A stretch of DNA of 15,102 nucleotides. Origin: Loktanella sp. UBA3435 (GTDB lineage: Bacteria > Pseudomonadota > Alphaproteobacteria > Rhodobacterales > Rhodobacteraceae). Within the stretch, counting starts at the first letter, position 1. Each line of letters opens with the position of its first letter. Made by a program: the position numbers and the translations under genes. The stretch spans positions 1 through 15,102 of the forward strand of contig DFSO01000008.1 of NCBI GenBank assembly GCA_002378665.1, in the 5' to 3' direction. Below are positions 6,752 to 14,063 of the stretch, piece after piece. The notes beneath the pieces were generated by a model, which searched no databases, was not told where the DNA came from, and was given only the letters and a program-made list of their open reading frames with translations.

Positions 6752-7410
6752 GCGCGAAACTCCTGTAACCGTTTGATTTGCTTGCCCGCTGCGTCAAAGT
6801 TCTCTGGATCAAGCCAAGCCTCAAACGCGCCTTTACACTCTGGCCAGTCAGCTTTGAGGATCGAAAACCATGCAACATCGCGTTGCCAACCGTCGATAAC
6901 GGCCGCATTGCGCCACATGCCTTCGCGGGTAAACCCAAGGTTCAAAGCGGCCTGAAACGATTTGGCATTCTGCGCCTGACACCGCCATACCAGCCGCTCA
7001 TAATCAAACTTTTCCATCCCCAAATACATCAACAAGAATATCGCCTCACGAGCGGCGCGGGTGCCCTGCAATGCGGGCGCAAACCAAATGCTTCCAATCT
7101 CGAACGCGCCATCATTTTGAGACACATCGCAGATCGATAACCAGCCCTGCGGCGTGCCTGTCGCATCCAAAACCGCCCAAAACGGCTGATCTTGGCGCGA
7201 CGATAAATCGGCAATCAACGTTGATAGCTCTTCGGACACATCAAAAGGCCCATAGCGCAAATAGGTAAAGCTCTCGGGCGTGGCCTCAACAAGCGGCCAT
7301 AATGCAGCAACATGGTTCAAATTTAGCGGAACAAGGCGGCAATAACGCCCTTCAATTTCACCGGCCTCGGGAAACGCCCAATGCGACCTTTCAATGCGCG
7401 TACCCAACAT
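6748..7410 (-). CDS. GNAT family N-acetyltransferase (RimJ/RimL-like)
   Basis: The 220-residue protein resembles the RimJ/RimL-type GNAT enzymes that move an acetyl group from acetyl-CoA to an amine, such as a protein N-terminus or small molecule. The beta4 region (FEIGSIWF, 103-110), the pyrophosphate-binding loop QGTRAA (115-120), the NAKS stretch (148-151) and the LGF that follows (158-160) are typical. The actual substrate is unknown. I chose ATG 7410, with GGTGG just upstream; a TTG four codons earlier is also open. The TGA overlaps the start of the alpha/beta hydrolase gene as ATGA. It is divergent from the MFS gene, with about 115 bases between the starts. No membrane segment or signal peptide is present. 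Confidence 0.88.
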   Translation of the reverse strand: MLGTRIERSHWAFPEAGEIEGRYCRLVPLNLNHVAALWPLVEATPESFTYLRYGPFDVSEELSTLIADLSSRQDQPFWAVLDATGTPQGWLSICDVSQNDGAFEIGSIWFAPALQGTRAAREAIFLLMYLGMEKFDYERLVWRCQAQNAKSFQAALNLGFTREGMWRNAAVIDGWQRDVAWFSILKADWPECKGAFEAWLDPENFDAAGKQIKRLQEFRA

Positions 7411-7526
7411 TATGCCACCCAATTCTTTTCACAGACAACAAGACGCATTTCGACAGGAACCTCAAGCTGAACAAGGCATCAGCTTTGATACTTGCTTTGG
7501 GAACAAATCTGCGCCAGCACTCCGCC

Positions 7527-8678
7527 ATGTCAATTATCAGCGCCCTTATAATCTCTCGCCGTCCTGCCACAGCCTTTGTGGTCGTGGGGCTATTCTGGGG
7601 CTGCTTTGCCGCCTTTGTTCCCGTCATCAAAGCGCAGCTGGGGGCCAATGACGCGCTCTTTGGCACATTGCTGCTCGGCTCTGCCACAGGGCTTGTCACC
7701 TCCATGTGGCTTGCCCCCAAGGCCGATAAAATCTTCGGCCCACATGCGATGCAATTCGGGATCGCGTTTTTGGCGCTCGCGTGGCTCGTCCCGCCGACCA
7801 TGACCATTCCGCTGGTGTTTGCCGCCACGATGATGTTCGTCGGCATGGCCTCTGGCCTGCTGGACGTGGTGATGAACGCACGCGTGTCAGAGCTGGAGGG
7901 CATCCACAATCGCCCTCTGATGAACGCCAATCACGCTATGTTTTCATTGGCTTACGCGATTTCGGCGACGATCACAGGTCTCGCCCGCGAGGCCCATACC
8001 CCAACGCTTTATGTCTTTGCAGGCTTCACCGTTGTCTCGCTCTTGCTCATCCCGTTCATGCGTATGGAGCCAGCCCAAATCGACCCCGATGCCGACACAA
8101 CTGGGGGCTACCCACTTTGGCCGATCTTGCTGGCGGGGAGCATTGTGCTCGTGGCCTTCATGTCCGAGGCCACGGTCGAGGCATGGTCCGCCCTGCATAT
8201 CGAACGCACGCTTGGCGGGGGGGCCGCAGAGGGCGCACTTGGCCCTGCGATGCTCGGCTTCACCATGGCTTTCGGGCGGTTCTCGGGGCAGGCGCTCTCG
8301 GAACGGATGCGCGACCTGCACGTGCTGATCGCGGCGGCGCTCGTCGCGGCAGCAGGGGCCGTGATCGCAGCCCTCGCGCCGTCGCCGATCTTTGCCTATA
8401 TCGGCTTTGGCACACTGGGCCTTGGCGTGTCGGTCATCGGCCCGCTTGGCCTCGCCATCCTTGGGCGGATCGTCCCCGCACATATGCGCACCGAGGCGAT
8501 TAGCAAGGCCGCTGTGATCGGGTTCTCAGGCTTCTTCGTCGCTCCCGTTGTGATGGGGCTGGTGTCAGAAAGCTTCGGCCTGCGTGTGGCATTTGGTGGC
8601 GTCGCGGCCTTCCTGTTGCTGTCAGTGCCATTGGCCCTGACAATCGCCGAAATGCCGCGGGCGGATGGGAGGGGCTAG
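7527..8678 (+). CDS. MFS transporter (YbjJ-like)
   Basis: This 383-residue inner-membrane protein is almost entirely hydrophobic, with about 12 predicted membrane helices. It opens with FWGCFAAFVPVIKAQLGA and has the GLLDVVMNARVSELE stretch after helix 4, features shared with the YbjJ-like and fucose-permease-like branch of the major facilitator superfamily. The conserved loop after helix 2 reads WLAPKADKIFG. The substrate is unknown; sugars or small organic compounds are possible. I chose ATG 7527, eight residues before the first helix. The frame is open further upstream to 7302, but that part lies antisense to the GNAT gene and does not look like protein. No clear Shine-Dalgarno precedes the start. 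The TAG stop overlaps the TAG of the convergent lldD-like gene. Confidence 0.88.
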   Translation: MSIISALIISRRPATAFVVVGLFWGCFAAFVPVIKAQLGANDALFGTLLLGSATGLVTSMWLAPKADKIFGPHAMQFGIAFLALAWLVPPTMTIPLVFAATMMFVGMASGLLDVVMNARVSELEGIHNRPLMNANHAMFSLAYAISATITGLAREAHTPTLYVFAGFTVVSLLLIPFMRMEPAQIDPDADTTGGYPLWPILLAGSIVLVAFMSEATVEAWSALHIERTLGGGAAEGALGPAMLGFTMAFGRFSGQALSERMRDLHVLIAAALVAAAGAVIAALAPSPIFAYIGFGTLGLGVSVIGPLGLAILGRIVPAHMRTEAISKAAVIGFSGFFVAPVVMGLVSESFGLRVAFGGVAAFLLLSVPLALTIAEMPRADGRG

Positions 8679-9838
8679 GCCCACTCCCCCTCAAACCCTT
8701 TGGGAACAAGCAAAATATCGCGGTCCACATCGTGAATGTCGCGCTTGCCGCAAAGGGCCATCGTGGTGTCGAGTTCCTTGTGAATGACTTCCAAGGCCTT
8801 GGTCACGCCAGCCTCGCCCATCGCACCCAATCCGTTGACAAAAGCGCGGCCAATGTAGGTGCCTTTTGCGCCCATCGCCATCGCCTTCAATACGTCCTGA
8901 CCAGAGCGAATACCGCTGTCCATATGGACCTCAACCTTGTCGCCCACGGCATCAAGGATTGCGGGCAACATACGGATTGAAGACAGCGCACCATCCAACT
9001 GACGGCCTCCGTGGTTGGACACAATAATCGCATCAGCGCCAAGTTTTGCGGCCATTTTTGCGTCTTCAACGTCCATGATCCCCTTCAGGATCACCTTGCC
9101 ACCCCACATTTCCATCAGTGTTGCGACGCGCTTCCAATCCAGCGCGTGATCAAAGGCCTCTGCGGTCCAAGAGGCCAGCGACGACGGATCAGACACCCCC
9201 GACGCATGGCCCACGATATTGCCGAAAAAGCGACGCTTGGTGCCCAGCATTTGCAGTCCCCAAGACCACTTTGTCGCGAGGTCCGCCATTGAGGCGATGG
9301 TGAATTTGGGCGGCGCGGACAGGCCGTTTTTGAGGTCTTTGTGGCGCTGCCCCATGACCTGCAAATCCAGCGTGATCACAATCGCAGAGCAGCCCGCCGC
9401 GCGGGCGCGTTCAAACAAGCGGCGCATGAAATCGTCGTCTTTGAGGGTATAGACCTGAAACCAGAACGGTTTGGTCGTGTTCTCGGCCACATCCTCGATC
9501 GAGCAGATCGACATGGTTGAAAGCGTGAAGGGCACACCAAATTTTTCGGCAGCTTTGGCCGCCTTGATCTCGCCATCCGCGCATTGCATCCCTGTCAGAC
9601 CGACAGGGGCCAGCGCGACAGGCATCGCCACATCCTGACCGATCATCTGCGATTTTGTGGTCCGGTTTGTCATGTCGACCGCAACACGTTGCCGCAGGCG
9701 GATTTGATCAAAGTCTGACGTGTTCTCGCGGAAGGTCTGTTCCGTCCAGCTACCGCTTTCGGCGTAGTCGTAGAACATCTTTGGCGTGCGGCGTTTATGG
9801 AGACGCTTGAGGTCGGCAATAGTGGTGATCACGGGCAT
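8675..9838 (-). CDS. lldD: FMN-dependent alpha-hydroxy-acid dehydrogenase, probably L-lactate dehydrogenase
   Basis: The 387-residue protein belongs to the FMN-dependent alpha-hydroxy-acid oxidase/dehydrogenase family, which oxidises L-lactate, glycolate or mandelate to the 2-oxo acid. Active-site residues by family comparison are Tyr25 (FYDYAESGS), Tyr130 (FQVY), Lys252 on the FMN side (ILKGIMDVEDA), the catalytic base His276 and Arg279 (SNHGGRQLDG), and the DSGIRSG phosphate-binding loop (307-313). The overall sequence is nearest to LldD in my judgement, feeding electrons to the quinone pool at the membrane; a glycolate or other hydroxy-acid specificity cannot be excluded. The start ATG 9838 has AGGAAAG seven bases upstream. 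A perfect inverted repeat lies over the predicted -10 region. No lactate permease or LldR gene is adjacent. The stop shares CTAG with the MFS gene. Confidence 0.92.
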   Translation of the reverse strand: MPVITTIADLKRLHKRRTPKMFYDYAESGSWTEQTFRENTSDFDQIRLRQRVAVDMTNRTTKSQMIGQDVAMPVALAPVGLTGMQCADGEIKAAKAAEKFGVPFTLSTMSICSIEDVAENTTKPFWFQVYTLKDDDFMRRLFERARAAGCSAIVITLDLQVMGQRHKDLKNGLSAPPKFTIASMADLATKWSWGLQMLGTKRRFFGNIVGHASGVSDPSSLASWTAEAFDHALDWKRVATLMEMWGGKVILKGIMDVEDAKMAAKLGADAIIVSNHGGRQLDGALSSIRMLPAILDAVGDKVEVHMDSGIRSGQDVLKAMAMGAKGTYIGRAFVNGLGAMGEAGVTKALEVIHKELDTTMALCGKRDIHDVDRDILLVPKGFEGEWA

Positions 9839-9856
9839 GATACGACTTTCCTGCTG

Positions 9857-9881
9857 AATTGGTATGGATGTTTTACCAATT
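9857..9881. promoter_or_regulatory. inverted repeat, candidate operator of the lactate dehydrogenase gene
   Basis: AATTGGTA (9857-9864) and TACCAATT (9874-9881) form a perfect 8+8 inverted repeat with a nine-base spacer, 19 bases upstream of the lldD-like start. The half-sites look like those of GntR/FadR-type regulators such as LldR and PdhR, which recognise TTGGT...ACCAA, but the spacer is longer than usual. It overlaps the predicted -10 box, so a bound protein would repress. Confidence 0.6.
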
Positions 9882-9898
9882 TAGCAAAGTTCACGCAA
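9870..9898 (-). promoter_or_regulatory. predicted promoter of the lactate dehydrogenase gene
   Basis: On the minus strand TTGCGT (9898-9893) and TAAAAC (9875-9870) are 17 bases apart, a reasonable sigma-70-type pair about 30 bases upstream of the start codon. TTGCGG/TAAATT slightly further upstream is an alternative. Confidence 0.45.
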
Positions 9899-9910
9899 GC
9901 CGCAAAAATA

Positions 9911-9936
9911 GAGCCTCCGGCGGGAGTATTTCCGGA
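9911..9936. repeat. short GC-rich intergenic element, likely a dispersed Roseobacter repeat
   Basis: The stretch reads GCCTCCGGCGGGAGTATTT and then CCGG. It contains TCCGG (9916-9920) pairing with CCGGA (9932-9936), and an overlapping CTCC/GGAG dyad. I recall nearly the same motif at many gene ends in Roseobacter-group genomes; this is memory, not a search. It lies after the trpA stop, with a run of five T about 10 bases further along the minus strand, so it may act as the trpA terminator. Confidence 0.5.
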
Positions 9937-9954
9937 CATAGAAAATTGGGGCGC

Positions 9955-10746
9955 TTAGGCGGAGTGTGTGCCGTCGGCTAAGGATTTAACGAAGGCCAGT
10001 ACGTCAGCGACGCTATCGCCAGCGCCGACGCGTTCCACAATCGCAGAGCCGACAACCGCACCATCGGCAATCGCCGCGATATCGGCAGCGGCCTGTGGTG
10101 TCTTGATCCCAAAGCCGACAATCACTGGTAAATCAGTGTGTGATTTGATCCGCGCGACCTCTGGCCCGACATCATTGGCTTGCGCGGATGCGGTCCCAGT
10201 GATCCCCGTGACGGAGACGTAATAGACAAAACCTGAGGTGTTGGTCAGCACTTTTGGCAGGCGCTTGTCGTCTGTTGTCGGCGTTGCCAAACGGATGAAA
10301 TTGATGCCCGCAGCCTGCGCTGGAATGCACAGTTCGGAGTCTTCCTCGGGCGGCAAATCCACGACGATCAGCCCGTCGATGCCTGCTTCTTTGGCATCGA
10401 CAAGAAACTTATCTACGCCGCGCGAATAGATCGGGTTGTAATAGCCCATCAGCACAATCGGGGTCGTGTCATCAACTTTGCGGAATTCACGCGCATATTG
10501 CAGCGTCTTCTCTAAGCTCTGACCCGCAGCCAAGGCGCGCTGCCCTGCAAGCTGGATCGTGATCCCGTCCGCCATCGGATCAGTGAAGGGGATGCCGAGT
10601 TCGATGATGTCCACACCAGCGGCAGGCAGGCCCATCACGATCTCAAGACCTTTGTCATAATTCGGATCGCCCGCCATCACATAGGTCACAAAGGCTTTTT
10701 TGCCCTTAGCTTTCAGGTCTGCGAATTTGGCGTCGATGCGGCTCAT
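9955..10746 (-). CDS. trpA: tryptophan synthase alpha subunit
   Basis: TrpA splits indole-3-glycerol phosphate into glyceraldehyde 3-phosphate and indole, which is channelled to TrpB; the enzyme is an alpha2-beta2 complex in the cytoplasm. The 263-residue protein is a single TIM barrel of normal length. The catalytic residues fall exactly at E. coli numbering: Glu49 (DIIELGIPFTDPMADG) and Asp60. The phosphate-binding end shows GFGIKTP and VVGSAIVE. I chose ATG 10746 because AAGGGG lies six bases before it and the reading MSRIDAKF is the family start; a GTG eight codons upstream is open but lacks this support. No trpB or trpF is next to it in this window. It diverges from ychF and is followed by the lldD-like gene with its own predicted promoter. 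Confidence 0.96.
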   Translation of the reverse strand: MSRIDAKFADLKAKGKKAFVTYVMAGDPNYDKGLEIVMGLPAAGVDIIELGIPFTDPMADGITIQLAGQRALAAGQSLEKTLQYAREFRKVDDTTPIVLMGYYNPIYSRGVDKFLVDAKEAGIDGLIVVDLPPEEDSELCIPAQAAGINFIRLATPTTDDKRLPKVLTNTSGFVYYVSVTGITGTASAQANDVGPEVARIKSHTDLPVIVGFGIKTPQAAADIAAIADGAVVGSAIVERVGAGDSVADVLAFVKSLADGTHSA

Positions 10747-10922
10747 GGTCGTCCCCTTGGAAAATGTCACCGCAGGTTTGCGTCAAAGGGGGATGAAAGG
10801 CAATCCCAATCAGGATGCGCAATACTGCAAACCGCGCCGTAACCGCAGCATTTATACAGTTCGGCTTGCAGCAGAGCATTTCTGACCATAGAAGCGCATC
10901 CAAGCAAATAGGAGAGTGCGTC

Positions 10923-12020
10923 ATGGGTTTCAAAATGGGTATCGTGGGTCTGCCAAACGTAGGCAAATCGACATTGTTCAACGCGCTGACGAAAACAGCA
11001 GCCGCACAGGCCGCGAACTTTCCGTTCTGCACGATTGAACCCAACGTGGGCGACGTCGGTGTTCCCGACGCGCGCCTTGATAAATTGGCCGCGATTGCGG
11101 GTTCCAAGAACATCATCCCGACGCGTATGACCTTCGTTGATATCGCGGGCCTCGTTAAGGGCGCATCTAAGGGCGAAGGCCTCGGCAACCAGTTCCTCGC
11201 AAACATCCGCGAATGTGACGCGATCGCCCATGTGGTCCGCTGCTTTGAAGACGACGACATCACCCACGTCGAAGGCCGCGTTGACCCTGTGACAGACGCC
11301 GAAGTCATCGAGACCGAACTGATGCTCGCCGACATGGAATCCATCGAGAAGCGCTTGCAAGGTTTGGGCCGCAAGGTCCGCAGCGGCGACAAAGAAGCCG
11401 CCGACCAAGAGCGCCTTTTAAAAGCAGCACTCGCCGCCCTCAACGAAGGCCAGCCCGCGCGCACGATCAAAGTCGATCCTGACGACATGAAGCAGTGGAA
11501 AATGCTGCAAATGCTGACATCCAAGCCAGTTCTGTATGTTTGCAACGTCGAAGAAGAAAGCGCAGGCAAAGGCAACGCACAGTCCGATGCCGTCGGCGTC
11601 ATGGCCGCCGCACAAGGCAACTCCCACGTCGTGATCTCTGCCCGTATCGAGGAAGAAATTAGCCAATTAGAGCCCGAAGAAGCAGAAATGTTCCTTGGCG
11701 AAATGGGCCTAGAGGAAGCAGGCCTCGACCGCCTGATCCGTGCAGGCTACGAACTTCTCCACCTGCAAACCTATTTCACCGTCGGCCCAAAAGAGGCCCG
11801 CGCTTGGACCATCAAAGCAGGCACATCCGCCCCCCAAGCCGCAGGCGTGATCCACGGAGATTTCGAGCGTGGCTTCATCCGCGCAGAAACCATCGGTTAC
11901 AACGACTTCGTGACGCTTGGCGGCGAACAGGGTGCCAAAGAAGCAGGTAAAATGAAGGCCGAAGGCAAAACATACATCGTCAAAGACGGCGACGTGATGC
12001 ACTTCTTGTTTAATACTTAA
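10923..12020 (+). CDS. ychF: redox-regulated ATPase YchF (Obg family, OLA1-like)
   Basis: YchF is a universally conserved Obg-family P-loop protein that prefers ATP over GTP and binds ribosomes. The 365-residue protein begins MGFKMGIVGLPNVGKSTLFN as in E. coli. The P-loop is residues 9-16, DIAG at 73-76 is the G3 motif, and NVEE at 208-211 is the changed NxxE G4 motif that explains ATP preference. A helical insert covers about 130-200. The C-terminal TGS domain (about 281-364) contains HGDFERGFIRAE. ATG 10923 has GGAGAG six bases upstream; the open frame before it is not family sequence. It is divergent from trpA. No terminator is visible after the stop, so the small gene 25 bases downstream may be co-transcribed. 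Confidence 0.97.
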   Translation: MGFKMGIVGLPNVGKSTLFNALTKTAAAQAANFPFCTIEPNVGDVGVPDARLDKLAAIAGSKNIIPTRMTFVDIAGLVKGASKGEGLGNQFLANIRECDAIAHVVRCFEDDDITHVEGRVDPVTDAEVIETELMLADMESIEKRLQGLGRKVRSGDKEAADQERLLKAALAALNEGQPARTIKVDPDDMKQWKMLQMLTSKPVLYVCNVEEESAGKGNAQSDAVGVMAAAQGNSHVVISARIEEEISQLEPEEAEMFLGEMGLEEAGLDRLIRAGYELLHLQTYFTVGPKEARAWTIKAGTSAPQAAGVIHGDFERGFIRAETIGYNDFVTLGGEQGAKEAGKMKAEGKTYIVKDGDVMHFLFNT

Positions 12021-12035
12021 GACAAACTTCACTGC

Positions 12036-12039
12036 GGAG
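12036..12039 (+). promoter_or_regulatory. ribosome binding site supporting a TTG start
   Basis: GGAG lies six bases before TTG 12046. No ATG or GTG follows near the N-terminus in this frame, so this site decides the start of the downstream gene. Confidence 0.6.
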
Positions 12040-12045
12040 TAGAAT

Positions 12046-12483
12046 TTGGAAATTAGGGTTCACCTGATTCCAGACGATTTTCACCTCACCCATGTCGGTG
12101 AGTTGCACGATGGGAACTATTTCTGGATTGATAACCAACTTGCTTCCGACGGCAACGATACGCATGATTTTATTGCGGTCTATATTTGTGATCGCAAAGG
12201 CAATTTGATTGATAGCAAAATTATTGATCGGGGCCTGCGGTCAAATAGCGATCAACTCCCGCTCAAAGAGGTCATTGATCGCGAGAGCAAAAGGACTGGC
12301 GTAAAGCGCCGAACATCTTTTTGGGCCTTTCCATTTTCAGTCGCGGCATTTGGCCTTACATTTGGACTTGTGGTGCGAGATCGACAAGCGGGTGAGCTTG
12401 ACGGCTACCAAGCAGTTGATGTGTTGCCTGGGTATACTCTGATGTTCTATCCGCCTTGGTCAGACGGGCTTTATGATACATAG
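12046..12483 (+). CDS. hypothetical protein with TTG start
   Basis: The 145-residue protein belongs to no named family I can identify. It is soluble, with no signal peptide or true membrane segment. The N-terminal half reads like beta strands (LIPDDFHLTHVGEL, YFWIDNQL, DFIAVYICDRKGNLID). The C-terminal half has a hydrophobic strand pair (FSVAAFGLTFGLVVRDRQ) and ends in PGYTLMFYPPWSDGLYDT, rich in aromatic residues and looking conserved; I have a vague memory of similar proteins ending in FYPPW and YDT. The gene is more AT-rich than ychF before it. It starts 25 bases after the ychF stop and ends 54 bases before the ABM gene, so one transcript could carry all three. Function is unknown. Confidence 0.7.
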   Translation: MEIRVHLIPDDFHLTHVGELHDGNYFWIDNQLASDGNDTHDFIAVYICDRKGNLIDSKIIDRGLRSNSDQLPLKEVIDRESKRTGVKRRTSFWAFPFSVAAFGLTFGLVVRDRQAGELDGYQAVDVLPGYTLMFYPPWSDGLYDT

Positions 12484-12537
12484 TGGATGACCAAGACCGC
12501 CACCATTCGCCGATCAACATCATATTAGGACCACCCA

Positions 12538-12822
12538 ATGCCCCTCACAATCCTCGCCCTCATCAACGTCACCCCAGGCTGTGAAGCGAAACTCATCGCG
12601 TCCCTCACAACCCTCGCCGAAGCATCGCGCAAAGAAGAAGGCTGCATCCAATACGACATGCACCTCGACAACGAGGATCCGTCGTTCATTATGTTCTACG
12701 AGACTTGGGCGACCAAGGCGCTTTGGCTGGAACACATGAAGTCCGAGCACCTCAAGGTTCATAACGCCGCCACCGAAGGCTGCATCGCCAAGCTTGCCTT
12801 GCACGAGATGACCAAGCAATAA
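12538..12822 (+). CDS. putative quinol monooxygenase, ABM domain (YgiN-like)
   Basis: This 94-residue protein matches the antibiotic-biosynthesis-monooxygenase fold: a small ferredoxin-like domain that usually dimerises and often oxidises quinols or polyketides without cofactors. Typical elements are the first strand ILALINVTPGCE, the helix LTTLAEASRKEEGCIQYDMHL (18-38), the FIMFYETWATKALWLEHMKSEHLK segment (50-73) and His75 after it. Length is normal for a single-domain member. The start ATG 12538 has AGGA about eight bases upstream. There is no signal peptide. The natural substrate cannot be inferred from the sequence. It follows the unknown gene on the same strand. A weak GTCTT/AAGAC hairpin soon after the stop is the only terminator-like structure. 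Confidence 0.88.
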   Translation: MPLTILALINVTPGCEAKLIASLTTLAEASRKEEGCIQYDMHLDNEDPSFIMFYETWATKALWLEHMKSEHLKVHNAATEGCIAKLALHEMTKQ

Positions 12823-13068
12823 AGCGGTCTTGTTTTTGGCAAAGACGGTGCACACCAATGCCACTTCCGCCCAATAGGCCCTAGCGCGACTGCAAATCTC
12901 GCGGAACAGCTGTTGGGTGAATAGGTGGTATTTTGGATACTGCAATCAACTAAATATGGTAGGTTTTGCCAAAGAAATCCTTAAATCACTGGATTCTAAA
13001 CACCTTTTGGCCACGTTGCGGAGACAGTCAGGTACCGCTGCACAATAGTAACATTAGGAGTAACTAAA

Positions 13069-13992
13069 ATGTCATCTGCATCATTTACGATCCTGGGGGA
13101 CGTAAACGTTGAGGTCACAATTACCGAGGTCATCGACCCCGTAACTGGTCTCACGAATTTGGAATTCCAGGTTAACGTCCTCGACGATACTGGATCTATC
13201 GGCGACTTGAACGCGCCATATTTTGACCTTGCGAACGATGGTGTCACAGATAGCCTGTCCGTTGAAGGCGACGACGTCACTGGGTCTGCCTTTAAGGTCG
13301 ACGGCGTTTCCAAAATCGACAGCTACACCAACATGAATGGCGAAGTGATCAAGGACCTCGGCCGCTTTGATGGGGGCGTGCAGTTTGGCACCGCTGGCAT
13401 CGGCACTGACGACATCCGCAGCACGACTTTCACGCTGTCATCCGATGACACGTCGCTGAGCCTGTCTGACTTCAGCTTGCAAGACTTCGGCGTGCGCCTG
13501 ACATCCGTCGGCGAAGAGGACGGCAGCCGCGACGGCTCGCTGAAACTCGGCGATACCGCACCAGATCTGACGCCTGTAGAAGTACTGGCGATTGCGAATG
13601 ATGATAAATTGGTCGTGCAGGAAGACGAAAGCTTCAACTTTGACGGTTTCGATTTCCTCGACAATGGCGCGACATCTTTGTTGGCCAATGACACCTTCGA
13701 CGGCGGCGCCTACACAGGCCAAGTGACTGACATTAACGGAGCACCTTTCGTTGATGGTCAAGTCATCGTCGGCAGCAACGGTGGATACCTGTTGGTCTCT
13801 TCGAACGGCGATGTCGACTTCTCCTCAAGTGATGAATTCGGCAACAACGACTTTGCTTATTTGGGTCAAGACGAAGTTGGAACAACGACGTTCGAATACG
13901 CCATCGACGGCGGCTCAATGGCGACACTGACGGTCGACGTCATCGGAATCGACGACGGACTACCGCCACCGCCGCCGCCGCCAATGGGCTAA
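13069..13992 (+). CDS. acidic Ca-binding-like surface/secreted protein with cadherin-like domain
   Basis: This 307-residue protein has no signal peptide, no cysteine and a very high Asp content, like type I-secreted (RTX-associated) proteins. Residues 1-165 resemble a domain I recall from the N-termini of large Roseobacter RTX proteins, with DTGSIGDLNAPYFDL (40-54), SVEGDDVTGS (64-73), GTAGIGTDDI (107-116) and RLTSVGEEDGSR (143-154). Residues about 176-295 form a cadherin-like/VCBS-type repeat (LLANDTFD, NGDVDFSSS, TTFEYAIDGGSMATLTVDVIG). It then ends in seven prolines and MG, with no glycine-rich Ca-binding nonapeptides and no obvious C-terminal secretion signal. So it is either a complete small member or a truncated form. 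AGGAG lies eight bases before ATG 13069. A strong terminator follows. The role is probably extracellular; adhesion is only a guess. Confidence 0.75.
   Translation: MSSASFTILGDVNVEVTITEVIDPVTGLTNLEFQVNVLDDTGSIGDLNAPYFDLANDGVTDSLSVEGDDVTGSAFKVDGVSKIDSYTNMNGEVIKDLGRFDGGVQFGTAGIGTDDIRSTTFTLSSDDTSLSLSDFSLQDFGVRLTSVGEEDGSRDGSLKLGDTAPDLTPVEVLAIANDDKLVVQEDESFNFDGFDFLDNGATSLLANDTFDGGAYTGQVTDINGAPFVDGQVIVGSNGGYLLVSSNGDVDFSSSDEFGNNDFAYLGQDEVGTTTFEYAIDGGSMATLTVDVIGIDDGLPPPPPPPMG
13963..13983 (+). repeat. CCG/CCA trinucleotide tract encoding seven prolines
   Basis: Seven consecutive proline codons, CCG or CCA, lie near the end of the acidic secreted protein. Such tracts can change length by replication slippage; in-frame changes would only alter the proline number. 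Confidence 0.85.
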
Positions 13993-14010
13993 GGTATTTG
14001 ACAGAAATAG

Positions 14011-14042
14011 AAACGCCCTTCGTTTTCGAGGGGCGTTTTTTT
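14011..14042 (+). terminator. strong intrinsic terminator
   Basis: Positions 14011-14022 pair with 14027-14038, a 12-bp stem with one G-T pair and a TTTT loop, followed by T up to 14042. It starts 19 bases after the stop of the acidic protein gene. The A-rich left flank means it could also work weakly on the other strand. Confidence 0.93.
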
Positions 14043-14063
14043 GTGCCATGAGGACGGCGCGCG

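Noticed and set aside
5948..6955. A 335-residue plus-strand open frame
   Set aside because: It is opposite the alpha/beta hydrolase and GNAT genes, rich in Arg, Gln, His and Ser, and has no domain or ribosome site.
7302..7526. A 75-residue upstream extension of the MFS reading frame
   Set aside because: It lies partly antisense to the GNAT gene, and its sequence is not membrane-like. The family starts near the ATG at 7527.
7781..8503. A 240-residue plus-strand open frame inside the MFS gene
   Set aside because: It is a frame-shifted shadow rich in Arg, Gly and His. The overlapping frame has clear transporter character.
10706..11620. A 304-residue minus-strand open frame
   Set aside because: It runs opposite ychF, is rich in Ser, Arg and Pro, resembles no protein, and is explained by the codon bias of the real gene.
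12520..12945. A 141-residue minus-strand open frame covering the ABM gene
   Set aside because: The plus frame encodes a recognisable ABM protein with a ribosome site; the minus frame is only its shadow plus intergenic DNA.
12823..13068. The 246-base gap before the acidic surface protein as a promoter, small RNA or CRISPR region
   Set aside because: I found only a weak GTCTT/AAGAC hairpin and poor -35/-10 pairs, no repeats and no convincing RNA structure. A promoter must be here but I cannot place it.
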